Below the pieces are notes generated by a model. It was not told the DNA's origin, made no database searches, and saw only the letters and a list, made by a program, of their open reading frames with translations. This document shows positions 11,241 to 22,770 of a stretch of DNA of 64,000 bases, one piece after another. Position numbers and translations under genes: made by a program. The stretch lies in NCBI RefSeq assembly GCF_040954645.1, contig NC_092808.1:119643049-119707048 (forward strand), written 5' to 3'. Source of the DNA: Diabrotica undecimpunctata (Eukaryota; Arthropoda; Insecta; Coleoptera; Chrysomelidae). Within the stretch, counting starts at the first letter, position 1; the number at the start of each line of letters is the position of its first letter.

Positions 11241-12516
11241 GAGCCTTACAAATAAACAAGTAATTAATATAATACGAATACAAATAATAAGATACTTAAA
11301 AAAGTTCTTAATGTGTTATAATTTGTGCCTGTTCGATGAAACAAAAAAAAATTCAAGTTGGCGCAATATCTGAAAGTTTAAGTCTTAGATCTGCCACTAC
11401 ATTTAATATATTTCTGTACTTATCTTTGTAGTAAGAGTGAGTATGTTAAAAAACTTTTCTCACACAAATACGTTATGCAGAACGGTAATAAAGTCCACAA
11501 AATCGGCTAGCAGATTGATATTATTAACACATAAATATTCGATTTAATAAAAAAATTGGAAAAAAATCTTAAGAATATATAGAGTATTCACGTTTATTCT
11601 TGTATTCAATATAAATAAGACTTTAAAACTTACCAGCCCAAAAGAAACTACTGTCAAACTTACCTAAAACAAAGAAAATATTTTATAGCATTGGTATAAT
11701 AAACGTAAAAGAAAAAATAATGAAAAATTTATTTAAAAATTTCTTTATAAAAGGTATAATAATAAAAACCCTATCGGGCTATACATTCATGGTTATGCTT
11801 TTTAGAATAGCACTGATGATGGAATAGTTATTCCGAACACTCCGTTTAGTAGACTATTAAAGTATTACAGTTTTCTCATGAAAACGAAACCATTTTCCTT
11901 GCTTGTATTACAGGTAATATGACTAAACAAGAAAGCGTACTACTAGCTAGACTGATCTTCTCTTTAGATAAAAATGCTATAATTTTTCTAATTGATTTCT
12001 AAATTTCTTAAATTGATTAAAATAAAAATTAAAACATTTGTAATACAAGTTCTTAATTAGAAAAGATAGTCGAAGAGTAGCAGAGCATTTTTGCAAAAAA
12101 TCACCAATTTGTTTATAATCAAAATTAGGAGCTCAGATACATTTAATTTTTTGCGAAAATATCCATAAATATCCAGTGTTAAAAATAAAATTTGAAGTGT
12201 TTAAACTCAGGCGAGATATCATCAGTTTAAAATAGTAAAAAAGTACCTAAAATTTCATTAAAATTATTATAAAATACAATTTTTGGCTTCTTAATTATTT
12301 TCATGTTTCCCCACTCCAATTAAAAACTTTTATTAAAATAAGTTGTTTAGAAACATTTATTTCAAACCTATAAGTACCAAATTTGCCTGGTTGTCAGTGA
12401 GTTAAGACTTTATCGAAAGCTAAAGCGGTTTTTGCTCGTAGGGGTTAGCCGCTCGTCTATTTACATAAATATACACAAATCGTGTGATAAACTCATTACA
12501 CACTAGTTAGAATAAA
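11241..12516. other. unassigned AT-rich stretch
   Basis: No open frame of note, no inverted repeats and no known motif seen. This is one of the few stretches without transposon signals, so it may be unique sequence. Confidence 0.5.
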
Positions 12517-12980
12517 ACCCTTTCAATCCTAGACAAAATTATAATTTGTCGACCTTTAAGTCGCACTGGTACACATACGTAGCACTTCATTTATTTTACA
12601 TTAACACTACTCTGACTAGCTTTAAGCGATTATTTTCCAGCGGTACATCTAAGTCTAGCCATGAACAACGCGGTTTCATTGGTTGTAGTTACTGCCATGC
12701 CATGTATAGTGCGAATTCTTCATTTGTTTGTATCATTGGTTTGGTAGTCAGGGGTGTCTGTAAGGGCTTCTATCAAAGTGTATTTTTTATTGTTGAAATA
12801 ACGTCTACAGTGTTTTGTTTATAAAAAATTGTAGGATAAGAAAGTTTTTTGTTTAACTAATTAATGTTTTTAAATGGTTTTGAATGATTATTTAGTAAAA
12901 CTGACATTTGTTTCATTGGTACTTGAGAGTACCGTTGAGCATAATTGTAATATATTTTTTTAATTAAGAAATTGCTCACA

Positions 12981-14050
12981 GTGGCAAAAAAAAAGGGTTT
13001 GACTGATGCCGAACTGTTAGAACTTATAGAAAATGACGAGTTTGATGATTTTTTGCCTCCTTTAGATAATGCAGAAGATACTCATGTTAAATCAGATGTC
13101 GATGATGAGCTAGATATTTCTACTGCTGGAATAGATTTATAAACTAATCGAGATGAAGAGGCAAATAATGAAGCTTCTTAATTAGTTCCTGATGACCAAT
13201 CTAACGTACGACAAATTCAGGAACCTAATGAACATTAAGATCAAGAGCCTGATAACTATATGGAATCTGAATGTCTCCAAAGAAAATGGAGTGAATTGGA
13301 AAAAACTACAGAAATTTCTCAATATACAGAAGTTGCCTATATTTGGAAAGAAGTTCATTTTAGAGAATGTGAGACCACTTTAAATATTTTTGTCAAGCTT
13401 TTAGATAAAAGTATAGAAGATGTAACTAATCAAAGTTACCTTTATGCCACTCAAAAGGGAAAACAACTAAATATATCCATATTGAACTATTAGCATTTAT
13501 CGGGATAACTTTTAATGGGCTACCATATAGTTCCTGGAGTCCGAAATTATTGGTTAAATCAAGAAGATCTATCGGTTTTATTTGTTGCAAAAACTATGCC
13601 AAGAAATAGGTTTCAGGCCATTTTAAGATTTTTACATGTAAACGACAACTCGCTAATACTAAAAAATAATACCGATCGGTTATATAAAATTAAACCTTTG
13701 CTGGATCGTCTAAAGTCTCAATTTGGTAATTATTGTGGTGGACAGAAAATGTGTGTCGACAATTCAATTGTAAAATTTAAAGGCCGATCATCTATTAAAC
13801 AATATAATCCGATGAAACCGATAAAAAGATGATATAAGCTCTGGTGTTACTCAGATATGAATAACTTTGTAGAAAAATTTCAAGTATATAAAGGCAAAAA
13901 CGAAGTTGTTTTATCTTTAAAAGATGCAGACTGGGGAAAAATAAAATTATTTTTTTTATCACTTTTACACCACTATAAAATTACTGGAGTAACTGAAACT
14001 AAAACTACTTTAGTCTGTGGTACGATCCGAGCTAATAGAAAGGATCTTCC
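12981..14050 (+). pseudogene. piggyBac transposase, N-terminal and catalytic parts (decayed)
   Basis: The start ATG has become GTG at 12981, followed by KKKGLTDAELLELIENDEF, an acidic N-terminus usual for the family. The body reads GYHIVPGVRNYWLNQEDL, MPRNRFQAILRFLHVNDN, MCVDNSIVKFKGRSSIKQY (with Asp in the DEsmvpFKGRS-type catalytic motif changed to DNS), LWCYSDMNNFVEKFQVYKG and CGTIRANRKDLPK. The frame is broken by stops at 13141 and several later sites. After CGTIRANRKDLPK a minus-strand LINE begins. The enzyme would be a DDD recombinase with precise TTAA excision; this copy is dead. Confidence 0.9.
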
Positions 14051-14052
14051 TA

Positions 14053-14925
14053 AAAACGCCCAACATAGCACGCTCCATCGCCCTTTGACACACACGGATC
14101 TTTTGAACTGTTCTCCTTGTCATGGTCAACGTTTCGGCACCGTAAGTTAACACTGGCAAAACACACTGATTAAACGTTTTTCTTTTAAGGCATATTGGTA
14201 TATCAGACGATTTGAAAATATGGTTCAGCTTGCCGAAGGCTGCCCAAGTCAGTCTTATACGACGGAGATGCTCAACGGTTTGGTTATCTTTTCCTATGCA
14301 AATCTCATGACCTAGGTATTTATAGGCCATTACCTGGTCTATGGATCTTGTTCCTACGCATATATCTTCGCTGACTACAAGATTTGTCATCATCTGGGTT
14401 TTAGATATATTTATTTTCAATCCCCCTTCTAGCGAGGAAAGGTAGAGCTGATTTAAAAGTTCTTTGGCCTCATCTATCTTATCAGCTATTAGTACAATAT
14501 CATCTGCAAACCTTAGATGGCTAAGCTTTTCTCCGTTTATGTTTATGCCCTTGTCGGTCAGTTTTGCCCTTTTACATATATATTCCAAAAGCGTAGTGAA
14601 CAGTTTCGGCGATATGGTGTCCCCCTGGCGTACTCCACGTTGTATCGGGAATTTCTGGGTTTGACGATCACCCACTCTAACACTGGCTGTTGCGTTTTGG
14701 TATATATGTTTAATTATATTTATATACCGATAGTCAATTCGGCATTCTGTCAAGGCTTCCAACATTTTTTGTTGATTTACGGTGTCGAATGCCTTTTCAT
14801 AGTCGACAAATATTAAAGCTAGTGGTTTATTATATTCAGTGCATTTGTCTATAAGATTTTTTATTACCAGTAGATGATCGTTTGTTCCATAGCCTCGTTT
14901 GTTCGCAGATCGCAGCCCAGATCGT
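14053..14925 (-). pseudogene. RTE-like LINE, RT core, truncated at both ends
   Basis: A long open minus-strand frame. From 14925: YGTNDHLLVIKNLIDKC, IFVDYEKAFDTVNQQKM (first catalytic box), RGVRQGDTISPKLFTTLL, LRFADDIVLIADKIDEAK (intact FADD), KYLGHEICIGKDNQTVEHL, LTWAAFGKLNHIFK, LPVLTYGAETLTMTRRTV, ERAMLGVFRKI. The catalytic motifs are intact, unlike the decayed piggyBac around it, so the insertion is younger. It is unusual that the 3' end is missing as well as the 5' end: the LINE stops within its C-terminal domain and no tail is seen. Confidence 0.92.
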
Positions 14926-15065
14926 TTATACTACCAACCCGTGAGGTTGATAGTATAAACAAAATACAGTCTAAACCGATGTCAATTTGCTCCTTAGGTA
15001 AAGATTTTCTATGTATTAATCAAAATAAGAACTGTTTCATAGAAAATCATGAGATAAAAAATTGA
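14926..15065 (+). pseudogene. piggyBac transposase C-terminus after the LINE
   Basis: The frame ending at 15065 reads MSICSLGKDFLCINQNKNCF followed by IENHEIKN and a stop. The spacing C-LC-CF-H fits the Cys-rich end of piggyBac transposases ('C-C-vaLC-eCFe-yH'). It lies directly beyond the LINE and before the right terminal repeat. About 200 residues between CGTIRANRKDLPK and this piece are absent, so the LINE event came with a deletion. Confidence 0.55.
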
Positions 15066-15744
15066 AATATATAGTTACTATTATATGCCTTAATATTTTT
15101 TTCCACTTTGAATTAATCCCAGCGGTACTCTTCAGTACCATAATATTTTAGTAACAACACAATATTAAGTTTGAAAATTAAATTGTTTAAAATTTATCAA
15201 AAAAATGTTTATAGGATCTTCTATTCAATAAAAATGTATTATCTCTATCATATTAATATCTCAGATATAAGGATGGTTCCGGTTACTGGTACTTCTACTG
15301 TACTGGTACCTCCGGGACTGAAAGGGTTAAGTAGAAGTCCGTAGTAGTGATTTTTCACTCCCGTCTAAATGGGATCTATAACAAAACTCGTTATTTAATA
15401 CAATTATATAGAACATCCCAGAGGTACTTTTCAGTGCATCATTAATTATGACGTCATAGAATGAATTAGGTGTGTCGAGAATTATTTCATATAACTATTG
15501 AAGAATCTGACAGATGCCAGGATCGTACTTGGCCGCAGGTGGAAAGCTTGTGGAATTACTAGTATTTTTATTGCAAGATCTGAGTAGATTTGATTATTAC
15601 AAAATATTATAAGATATATTTTTTTGTAATGGGGGTAATCCCGTATATTAATAAAAATAAAAAGTAAACAATATTGTTTATTAAATTTATAAATATGGAA
15701 ACATTTAAAATTGACGACAAAATGATTCATTTATTGAATTTTTG

Positions 15745-16655
15745 TATCTTCTTCTTCATAAGGGGCTGTCTGCGCGTCGAAAGTTGGCAATCATCACAGC
15801 GATTTTTAATTTTAAGACCGCTGCTCTAAATAAGTCGTTATTGCATGAGTTACGTCTCCTTCCTATGGATCTTTTTCTCCGGATTTTCCTTGCATAATGA
15901 CCTAGAGTATTAGATATTTATCTCCTCTCATCACATGACCCATATATCCCATTTTTCTCTTCTTAATTGTTAGTACTTCTCTTTCCTTACGCATACATCA
16001 CATTACCTTAACGTTGGTTATTCCATCTACCCATGAGACCATTTTTTCGTGTCCACGCTTCCATCCCGTATTAAAATAAGGATAGCATATAGCACCTCAG
16101 CACATAGTTTTAACTTAAGGTTTAAGTTTCTACAGCAGAGAAGCCTCTGTATTCTTGTAAATGCGCTTCTAGCCTGTTCGATTCTGATTCGTAATTCTTG
16201 AGAGCTGTCATTGTTTTCATTAATAGTTGTATATAGGTATTTGAATTCTCTTACTATTTCAACACGCTGATTCTGTACATATATCTCACGAATGTCCTGA
16301 GTTGTCTGTGTTATTATCATATATTTCTTGCTCTGTTGAGTGATGGTCCATATTCTTCTTCACTTACTGCGGCCAACTAATTAAGAAGTATGCGTAGGTC
16401 TTCATGTAATTCGACGAAAAGAACTGTATCATCAGCGTATCTTAGGTTATTTATGATCGTGTCATTAATTCTAATGCCTACATTTCGTTAATCCATTTCC
16501 TTACTTAATATGTCTTCCAAGTATAATATATTAAATAATTATGATGAATGTATACACCCTTGTCGAACAACTCTTTGTACTTTTTTTTCATCTGATGTTA
16601 TGTCTTCTATTCTCATTACTGCTTTTTGGCCATAGTATAAGTAACACAAAAAGAC
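15745..16655 (-). pseudogene. RTE-like LINE (AAG-tail family), RT to 3' end
   Basis: Minus strand from about 16655: LYYGQKAVMRIEDITSDEKK, RVVRQGCIHSS, LRYADDTVLFVELHEDL (YADD intact at about 16430), QNQRVEIVREFKYLYTTI, NDSSQELRIRIEQARSAF and, after frameshifts, a diverged KLKIAVMIANFR end. The tail is AAG-type next to tgaagaagaag at 15750. Same family as 39257-41456. It sits inside the Tc1/IS630-class element and shows several frameshifts, so it is older than the copies at 31932 or 39257. Confidence 0.85.
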
Positions 16656-16973
16656 TGTTTTCAAAAATTTATTAGGTAACTTATAAATTAATTACATAAA
16701 TAAAATATAATTCTAATCATAAAAGCTATTTATTCACTAATGCGTAATAATAATAGTGTAACACTGAAAAGTAGAATTTAAATATCAGTGTAATAGAAAA
16801 TTATAGAAAAATACTGCCAGTGGAGAGTTTCCTTAAAGATATATCCTTAGACCAATTTATGGTGAAATATTTCGGCCATAACCTAGCAAAACATTAATTA
16901 GAGAAAACAGTTCTAACGCCTCAGCAACACGCTGAAATCAACAGTAAATAAAACAATTTTATTTTCAGTAGTA

Positions 16974-17134
16974 ATATCCCTGGGACATTGATAACAGACG
17001 AGATAATTTCATGACAATCGAAAGCTCGTTCCTTGGTAACAGCACGAAGCCGAAGGCTGAGTGCTGTTACCAAGCAACGAGCTTGAGAAATTTGTCATGA
17101 AATTATGAGGCATTCATCAATGTCCGAGGGATAT
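16974..17134. repeat. 161-bp foldback (long imperfect palindrome)
   Basis: The left arm begins ATATCCCTGGGACATTGAT and the right arm ends ATCAATGTCCGAGGGATAT. The inner stem is perfect: GGTAACAGCAC (17036-17046) pairs with GTGCTGTTACC around a 15-base loop that itself can pair (AGCC-GGCT). Arms of about 70 bases match with few mismatches, including a shared ATAATTTCATGACAA block. It is a likely MITE of foldback type. No coding content. Confidence 0.85.
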
Positions 17135-17449
17135 TCGGCGGATAATTTTTCGAAAAAAAAAATCATAACAACATAACGAAACATTTATTTATTAAAAGTA
17201 CAGTTAGTGAAAGTACAATTATTAAAATTTAAGTTAACATTAGATAATAGAAACGTGACATTTTGAAATTTATTTGGATAAAGTTGTCAAACTCGATCGT
17301 GTTGTCATAGGGATCGAAAATTGCACTCAATGTAATTATCAGTCTAATGTTGACATGATTGGGTGAAATTGTTCCACATGACACAAAATGACGAAATTTG
17401 AATGGCTGTTAGAACAGTCGAAAAATTATCAGGGTAATAAAATACTTAA

Positions 17450-17575
17450 TTAAGAATTAAATACTTCACGAATAGCAGAAATTGGTAATAATGTTTGGCC
17501 AGCTTCCTTTTCCAATTGAAAATATCTAAGTAATTTTAATATTAGTACTTGTTCTTTTTCCGTATATCTTGTCAT
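17450..17575 (-). pseudogene. N-terminal HTH fragment of an IS630/Tc1-class transposase
   Basis: ATG at 17575, 41 residues: MTRYTEKEQVLILKLLRYF, then QLEKEAGQTLLPISAIREV, ending at TAA. Insect DDE transposons with an N-terminal HTH often start this way ('reii--v--yf--EK--G-p-iPl--v-eRvaaat'). The start of a second member of that type is at 61320. Its location close to one terminal repeat of the 15413-17923 element suggests it is that element's own transposase, cut short. The match is to a pattern I know, not verified by search. Confidence 0.45.
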
Positions 17576-17923
17576 CTTGGCCCTACACAAATACAAATAA
17601 ACACGCAATACTATGTACAAATACTGACCTGAACGACAGCCGTCACTTGCTGTTTAACACTTCGAAAGAATGTCCAGCATGTACGAAGTTTTACGTCAAC
17701 TATCGGTAATAGGCGTATTTGATTGGCTAGAGAAAGCGCGCATCTAAATATCAACGAATCAAACGTAGGTTAGGAAAGAACCGCTTATGTATGTAAGCTT
17801 ATTCTAACGCTGCAATATAGTTCGGTTTAATCACGGAACTACCGGTTTTTCCATCACACCCAACTTAATGCATTAGAAAGAAATCGAAAATCTGTGACGC
17901 ACTGAAAAGTACCTCTGGGATGT

Positions 17924-18730
17924 TCTTTACCGTTAAAATTACTACTAGCGACCGAAATATAATAATTCAAGAAATATATCGGAGAGGACAATTCGCATAG
18001 AATTCTTAACATATCTTGTTGACAACGCGTGTTGACATAATATAATATATTTCGTTATTTCAGCATTTGTCATTTATGACTTACATACGGTTTCAAGGTA
18101 AAATACACTAATATAACATACTTGTACAAAGAGCCCATTATCATTAAAAATACGAGATGTTTGCGAGGGATAAAGCTCGACAGAACTATAAAATTAAAAG
18201 CATAGAGCATTAGTAAAATGAAAAGTACATATTCCTATTCTCTGAGGTTTGTCATAAAGCAGAGTACGTATTATATATAACAGGAATATGTATGTAGAAC
18301 TCATAATTACCTGGAAGCTGGAATCTTACGTCAAATATTTCAGAGTAGTTACAATCACAACACACGTGTTTGAGAAAATGTTGATTAGTGGTTTACTTTT
18401 ATACGGGTTTTTTGGTTGTACTTTTTGCTTAAATTATTAAAATGTCGTTGAAATGTCATTTTTTCATATTTTTTCACCATTAGAATTTAATAACTTAGAC
18501 AAGTAACATTTTTCGACTTAATTAATATACTGGGTCACGGAAATTCGAACATCTGTAAGACATTTATAAATAGTACAGAAAAACAATAAGAATTCGATCA
18601 AAATTTATATTTATAATTGTATCAGTAAATGATATTTCTTGCTTTTGCGAAAATTCTTGCTTTAGTGTCTTTTCTTCACTAGGTTAAGCAACTAGAAAGC
18701 CATCGAAAAAAATCTTAAATTCAGAACGAT
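17924..18730. other. unassigned AT-rich stretch
   Basis: No domain, inverted repeat or RNA gene recognised. Confidence 0.5.
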
Positions 18731-19320
18731 ATGAAATCCCTTATTAATATGGTTTGTTCAAGCATAGTCACCAACCAAGTGCACTGTCCTAAAAGAAAAT
18801 CAGATAGTAAAAAGAATCCATATACTGAAACGGTGCTGGATCAAAAAAGACAAATAAAAAGCGATAAGAATGCACACAGCCACACTGTAAGAGAAATAAA
18901 TAAAACTGTTTTAAAGGCAATCAGGAGAGATTTAAGGGAATTTAAAACCGATAATATTAAACGCATTATAGAGGAAAATAACAGCCTAAAAGTTCTACGT
19001 AGAAAGGTAACGAATAGGAAATGCGAAATTCATAAATTAAGAAACAAGCAAAATGAAACAATTTTAGAGATGAGTTAATACAGGTCGTCGAAGAGATTTA
19101 CGAGGAATTATATGGAAGTAGACAAGAAGATCAAACAGGAATACAAACAGCAATTTCAAAGAAGATCATGAATCAAGGTTCCGAACTAATGTCAGAGATA
19201 AAGGTAGATGAGATTTGACAAGCGTCAAGAAAAATTAAAAATAACAAAGCCCCAGGAGATGATGGAATTGTAATAGAAGCTATAAGTAAATATATGCTAT
19301 TAAATAAATTAAGGAAAATG
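18731..19320 (+). pseudogene. RTE-like LINE (ATG-tail family), 5' half of split copy
   Basis: The plus-strand frame 18731-19078 reads TVREINKTVLKAIRRDLREF and NIKRIIEENNSLKVLRRKV, the helical pre-RT region of RTE polyproteins. After a stop, VVEEIYEELYGSRQEDQTG and RKIKNNKAPGDDGIVIEAIS lead into the RT fingers. The copy stops at 19330 with LRKMLNL because a second LINE has inserted. It resumes at 21371 with CLQQREVPKEWNNAV, in the order expected for one continuous protein. Confidence 0.85.
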
Positions 19321-19330
19321 TTAAATCTAT

Positions 19331-21360
19331 AAAAACTTCTTCTTCTTCTTCTACTTCTTGGAGATATTTCGATCTGTTTAATTCTAAAGCTGCCTCTGAT
19401 TAATTTCCTAGGAGGTAGATTGCCAACTATCCCTCCATCTTTCAGGTGGTCTTCCGGGAGGTCTTGAACCGGGCGGGTTGTTTTCTAAGGCAATTTTTGG
19501 GAGTCTATTCTCATCCATTCGTCTTACAACATGATTGTACCACATCCTCTTACGCTGCCTTCCCCATCTTACAATATCTTGAATTTTGCACTGCTCTCTG
19601 ATGTATGTGTTTCTCACCCTGTCTCTTCTTGTTTGGCCACTATTGTTTTTAGGGTTTTCATTTCGACAACCCTTAGTATCTATTTCGTTTTGTTGGTATC
19701 TTCTCGCAATTCTATGCCATATGTCATGATCGGTCGTATGCAAGTCTTGTAGATTCTAATTTTACTATCTGTGCGCTTATACGGATTTGACTAGACTCTC
19801 TCCCGCAGACATCCCGACAATGCGGATGATTTGTTGATCTGACTCATTAGGTCCTTTACTGGGTCGTGTGTGCTTGATATATCTATGCCCAGATATCTGA
19901 ATTGCATCATCTGTTCTATGGGTTGTTCTCAACCACTAACTTACATATGAGCGGATCTTTTGCTATTGTCATATATTTAGTTTTGTTGGTAGAAATGGTC
20001 ATATTTAGTTGGCGGCTTATTTAAAAGAACTAAAAGAGCTGTCTCTGAAGATCATCTTCTGATTCGGCAATAATTGCTGCATCATCTGCGTAACACACCA
20101 TACCAATTCTTTTATAACTTTGCCCATGAGTAGGTTAAACAAGAAGAGACTTAAACTGTCGCCTTGTCTAATTCCTCCCGGTGTTGGAATATTTTCAGTA
20201 AATTGGTCTCCTGCTCTAACTTTGCTTACACTGTTGTTATTTAGGTTATGGACTATCTTTGTTATGTTGGTCGGTGTTTTATTTTCTATTAATATATTTA
20301 GAATGTCTCCCAGGCGAATTCTGTCAAACGCCTTCAACAGATCAATGAAGCAAACATACGCTGGCATGCCAAACTCTATAGCTTTTTCTTTTATTTGTTT
20401 TATTATGAATACTGCATCTGTTATAGACCACCCTCTTGTAAAACCTTGTTGTTCTTCAGCATTAGTGATTTGCCTTCCCAATTTGTCCTTAAGAATACTC
20501 GTGAAAAGTTTTATCGTTGCATTTAAGAGGGTTATTCCTCTGTAGTTTTGTGGCCAAGTTTTTTGTTCTTTTTTAAATATGGGGATTGTGATGCTCTTAT
20601 GCCATTCCTCTGGTGTTTCTGTGACCTTTAAGATTGTGCTAAATAGTTGTGACAGTTTACTTGCAAGTTCAGGGCCTCCATAAAAGAGTTTATTGGGTAT
20701 ACCATCTGTTCCAGGTGATTTTCTGTTTTTTAGCTTCGTGATCTTTACTTCAACCTCTTTGTCATTGATTGTAGCACTTATATCTGCTTCGCATTCGTTT
20801 ATATTCATCGTTTCTTCAGCATCATATAGCTCGTTAAAATACTGTTGCATTGTCTCTATAGGTACTCTCTTGGTCTGCACGAACTCGTTAACTGGTTTTT
20901 TCCTGTTCCGAAGCATTTTCCATACTTTCTTTTGGGCACCATATAGCCAGCCCAATGTTCTCTTTTGATTAATTTTATTCTTGAGTTTACTTCGTTTCCT
21001 ACTTGGACATATTCTCCAATTGTGTGCTTTTAAATCTCGGGTAGCATTTGCGTTTTAATTCAGAGAGTTCTTTTACCTCTTCACAAAACCACGGTTTGGT
21101 GTAGTTTATCACCCTCGTGTTAATTTTTCGCTTTCCAATTGCTTCTTCTGCTGCTTGGTTGATGCATTTCCTGACCAAAGGTCAGGATTTTTTCTATAAA
21201 AACAACACTAGTAATTCTAAGATTTTCTACTTGGTGAAACTAATTAGCTCATCAGAGTTACTGCATATGTTGCTCTGATTAGACCTAATGAGGTTGAAAT
21301 ACGTATTAGCGGCTTGCGGATGCCCTTCATCGAAATTAAATCTAATACCGTCTTTATGTA
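19331..21360 (-). mobile_element. RTE-like LINE inserted into another RTE, 10-bp duplication
   Basis: The direct repeat ttaaatctat flanks it at 19321-19330 and 21361-21370. The insert is a minus-strand RTE of about 2.0 kb. It has a (GAA)n tail at 19338-19353 and a 5' truncation in the pre-RT region (KRKINTRVINYTKPWFCEEV near 21100). Removing the insert and one repeat copy makes the host frame contiguous, which supports the boundaries. Confidence 0.9.
19408..21180 (-). pseudogene. RTE-like reverse transcriptase polyprotein, decayed
   Basis: The longest open part is 20017-20955: NRKSPGTDGIPNKLFYGG, PEEWHKSITIPIFKKEQK, NYRGITLLNATIKLFTSIL, EEQQGFTRGWSITDAVF, YVCFIDLLKAFDRIRLGDIL (first catalytic box), GGIRQGDSLSLFLFNLLM. 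A frameshift near 20100 then puts MVCYADDAAIIAESEDDL (YADD intact) in another frame. The thumb reads NMTISTNKTKYMTIAKD. The C-terminal frame 19408-19743 ends with VVRRMDENRLPKIALENN and GRPPERWRDSW. The same family is at 55965-57066. RT, frameshifts and stops all visible; not functional. Confidence 0.92.
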
Positions 21361-21370
21361 TTAAATCTAT

Positions 21371-22700
21371 GTTTGCAGCAAAGGGAGGTGCCCAAAGAAT
21401 GGAACAATGCCGTAACCATTCTTTTGCATAAAAAATGAGATTAAACGGACCTAGAAAATGATGAATCTATGATCCTGTTTAACTTCTTTACTTGGCAAGA
21501 GATTGGAGAAAAATTGGAGATCAAGATTGGAGAAAAATTATATTTCTGCCAACCAAGAGAGCAGGCAGGATTCCGTTCAAATTACGGTAACAATGATCAT
21601 ATCCATGCAATAAAGACATTCATTGAAAAATCTATAGAATGCAACAGACTTCTTGTCCTTAACTTTATAGATTTTCATAAAGTGTTCGACACGATCGAAA
21701 TAGACAACCTTATAGAAGCAATGAATGACAGCAGAATCGACCATAGGTATAGTAAACGTATTTACAATATTTACAAAAATGTCACTATGACTGTTAAGAT
21801 ACACGATAAAACCCGACGAGTATAAATAAAACGTGGGCTAAGGCAAGACGATAAATACATTGCCACCGAAATTTTTTATAACGGCATTAGAATGACTTTA
21901 AGATGGTCAATTAGGACCACAGAGGAGTAAAAATAGACGGCGAAAAGCTTTAATCATCTCCATTTCACAGATGGCATCGTCCTTATCACAGATAATTTAG
22001 AAAAATCTACAGATCTGTTATATTAATTGGATTTTGCATGTTCGAAGGTGGTCCTCAGAATGAACCATTTTTTACCAACCTTTACCAAAACTAAGTTTAT
22101 GACAAATATGGTCCCAATAACCATTTAACTATTTAAGACAAAGTTGTAGAACTGATGGAAAAATATACGCATTTTGGTCATGAAATAAGAATCAGCAGGG
22201 ATAACCAAACATGCGAAATCTAAAGACGAATTACTTTGGCGTGAGCAGCCTTTGAAAAACTGCGAGACACGCTTAGGGCCAACATACCAATTAGCATCAA
22301 AAGAATAGTATTTGACCAATGCGTATTACCGGTCATGATCTATGGGGCGGAAACTATGACTTTAACCAAGACTAAGGTTTCGAAATTGAGAGTGACGCAG
22401 AGACGAATGGAACGGTCTATGCTGGGAGTGACGTTGCGAGACCGAATAAGAAACGAAGATCTGGGAAGAAGGACGAGTATTGCTAACTGAAATGGAACTA
22501 GGCAGGCCATGTAGCGAGGATGCATGACACATGACGAATAAGCAAAATTACAAATTGGAGGCAAGAACAGACAAACGTAGTAGAGGAAGACCACCTACAC
22601 ATTGGGCTGATGACACCAGGCGTATCACCAAAAATTGGCAGTAAAGAGCAATAAATCGCAAAGAAAAGCTGAATGATGATAATAATGATGATGTTGATGA
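21371..22700 (+). pseudogene. RTE-like LINE (ATG-tail family), 3' half of split copy
   Basis: Continues the element at 18731. CLQQREVPKEWNNAVTILLH, REQAGFRSNYGNNDHIHAI, NFIDFHKVFDTIEIDNLIEA (first catalytic box). The second box is HFTDGIVLITDNLEKS, where the usual FADD has become FTDG, so the catalytic Asp pair is lost. After frameshifts comes LRVTQRRMERSMLGVTLRD and the end RGRPPTHWADDTRRITKNW. The tail is aatgatgataataatgatgatg at about 22672-22696. Clearly dead, and older than the insert it carries. Confidence 0.88.
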
Positions 22701-22770
22701 GTTACCAACCTAATTTAGTTGAGCAATTCAATTCGAGTCTTAACATTCCCCTATACGTATTTCGACTTTT

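Larger units (their letters stand above)
12517..15330 (+). mobile_element. piggyBac-type element 1, with a LINE in its middle
   Basis: The right end is ...GACTGAAAGGG followed by TTAA (15327-15330), the piggyBac target. The left end is CCCTTTCAATCC from about 12518, matching it in reverse, with a decayed TTAA (taaa). Inside each end lies a perfect GGTACT-N4-AGTACC inverted motif (12918-12933 and 15124-15139). The transposase frame is on the plus strand and is split by a minus-strand RTE copy that also replaced part of the coding region. Confidence 0.82.
15413..17923 (-). mobile_element. Tc1/IS630-class element with LINE and foldback inside
   Basis: The ends are inverted repeats: GAACATCCCAGAGGTACTTT then TCAGTGC at 15413, and its complement ending 17923. 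Just inside, the sequence is homologous to the 0.56-kb element at 28677-29243. Shared blocks include CAGTGCGTCA, TGTCGAGAATTATTTCAT and CAGGATCGTA at one end, and CATTAAG-T-G--GTGA at the other. A 41-residue HTH-like frame starts at 17575 near one end, as expected for the transposase N-terminus. The middle was lost and holds an RTE copy and a 161-bp foldback. Confidence 0.65.

Noticed and set aside
19326..21203. tctataaaaac at 19326-19336 and 21193-21203 as the target duplication of the nested LINE
   Set aside because: The pair ttaaatctat (19321-19330 / 21361-21370) restores the host reading frame, and the text between 21204 and 21360 continues the insert's own pre-RT region. The 11-mer is taken as coincidence.
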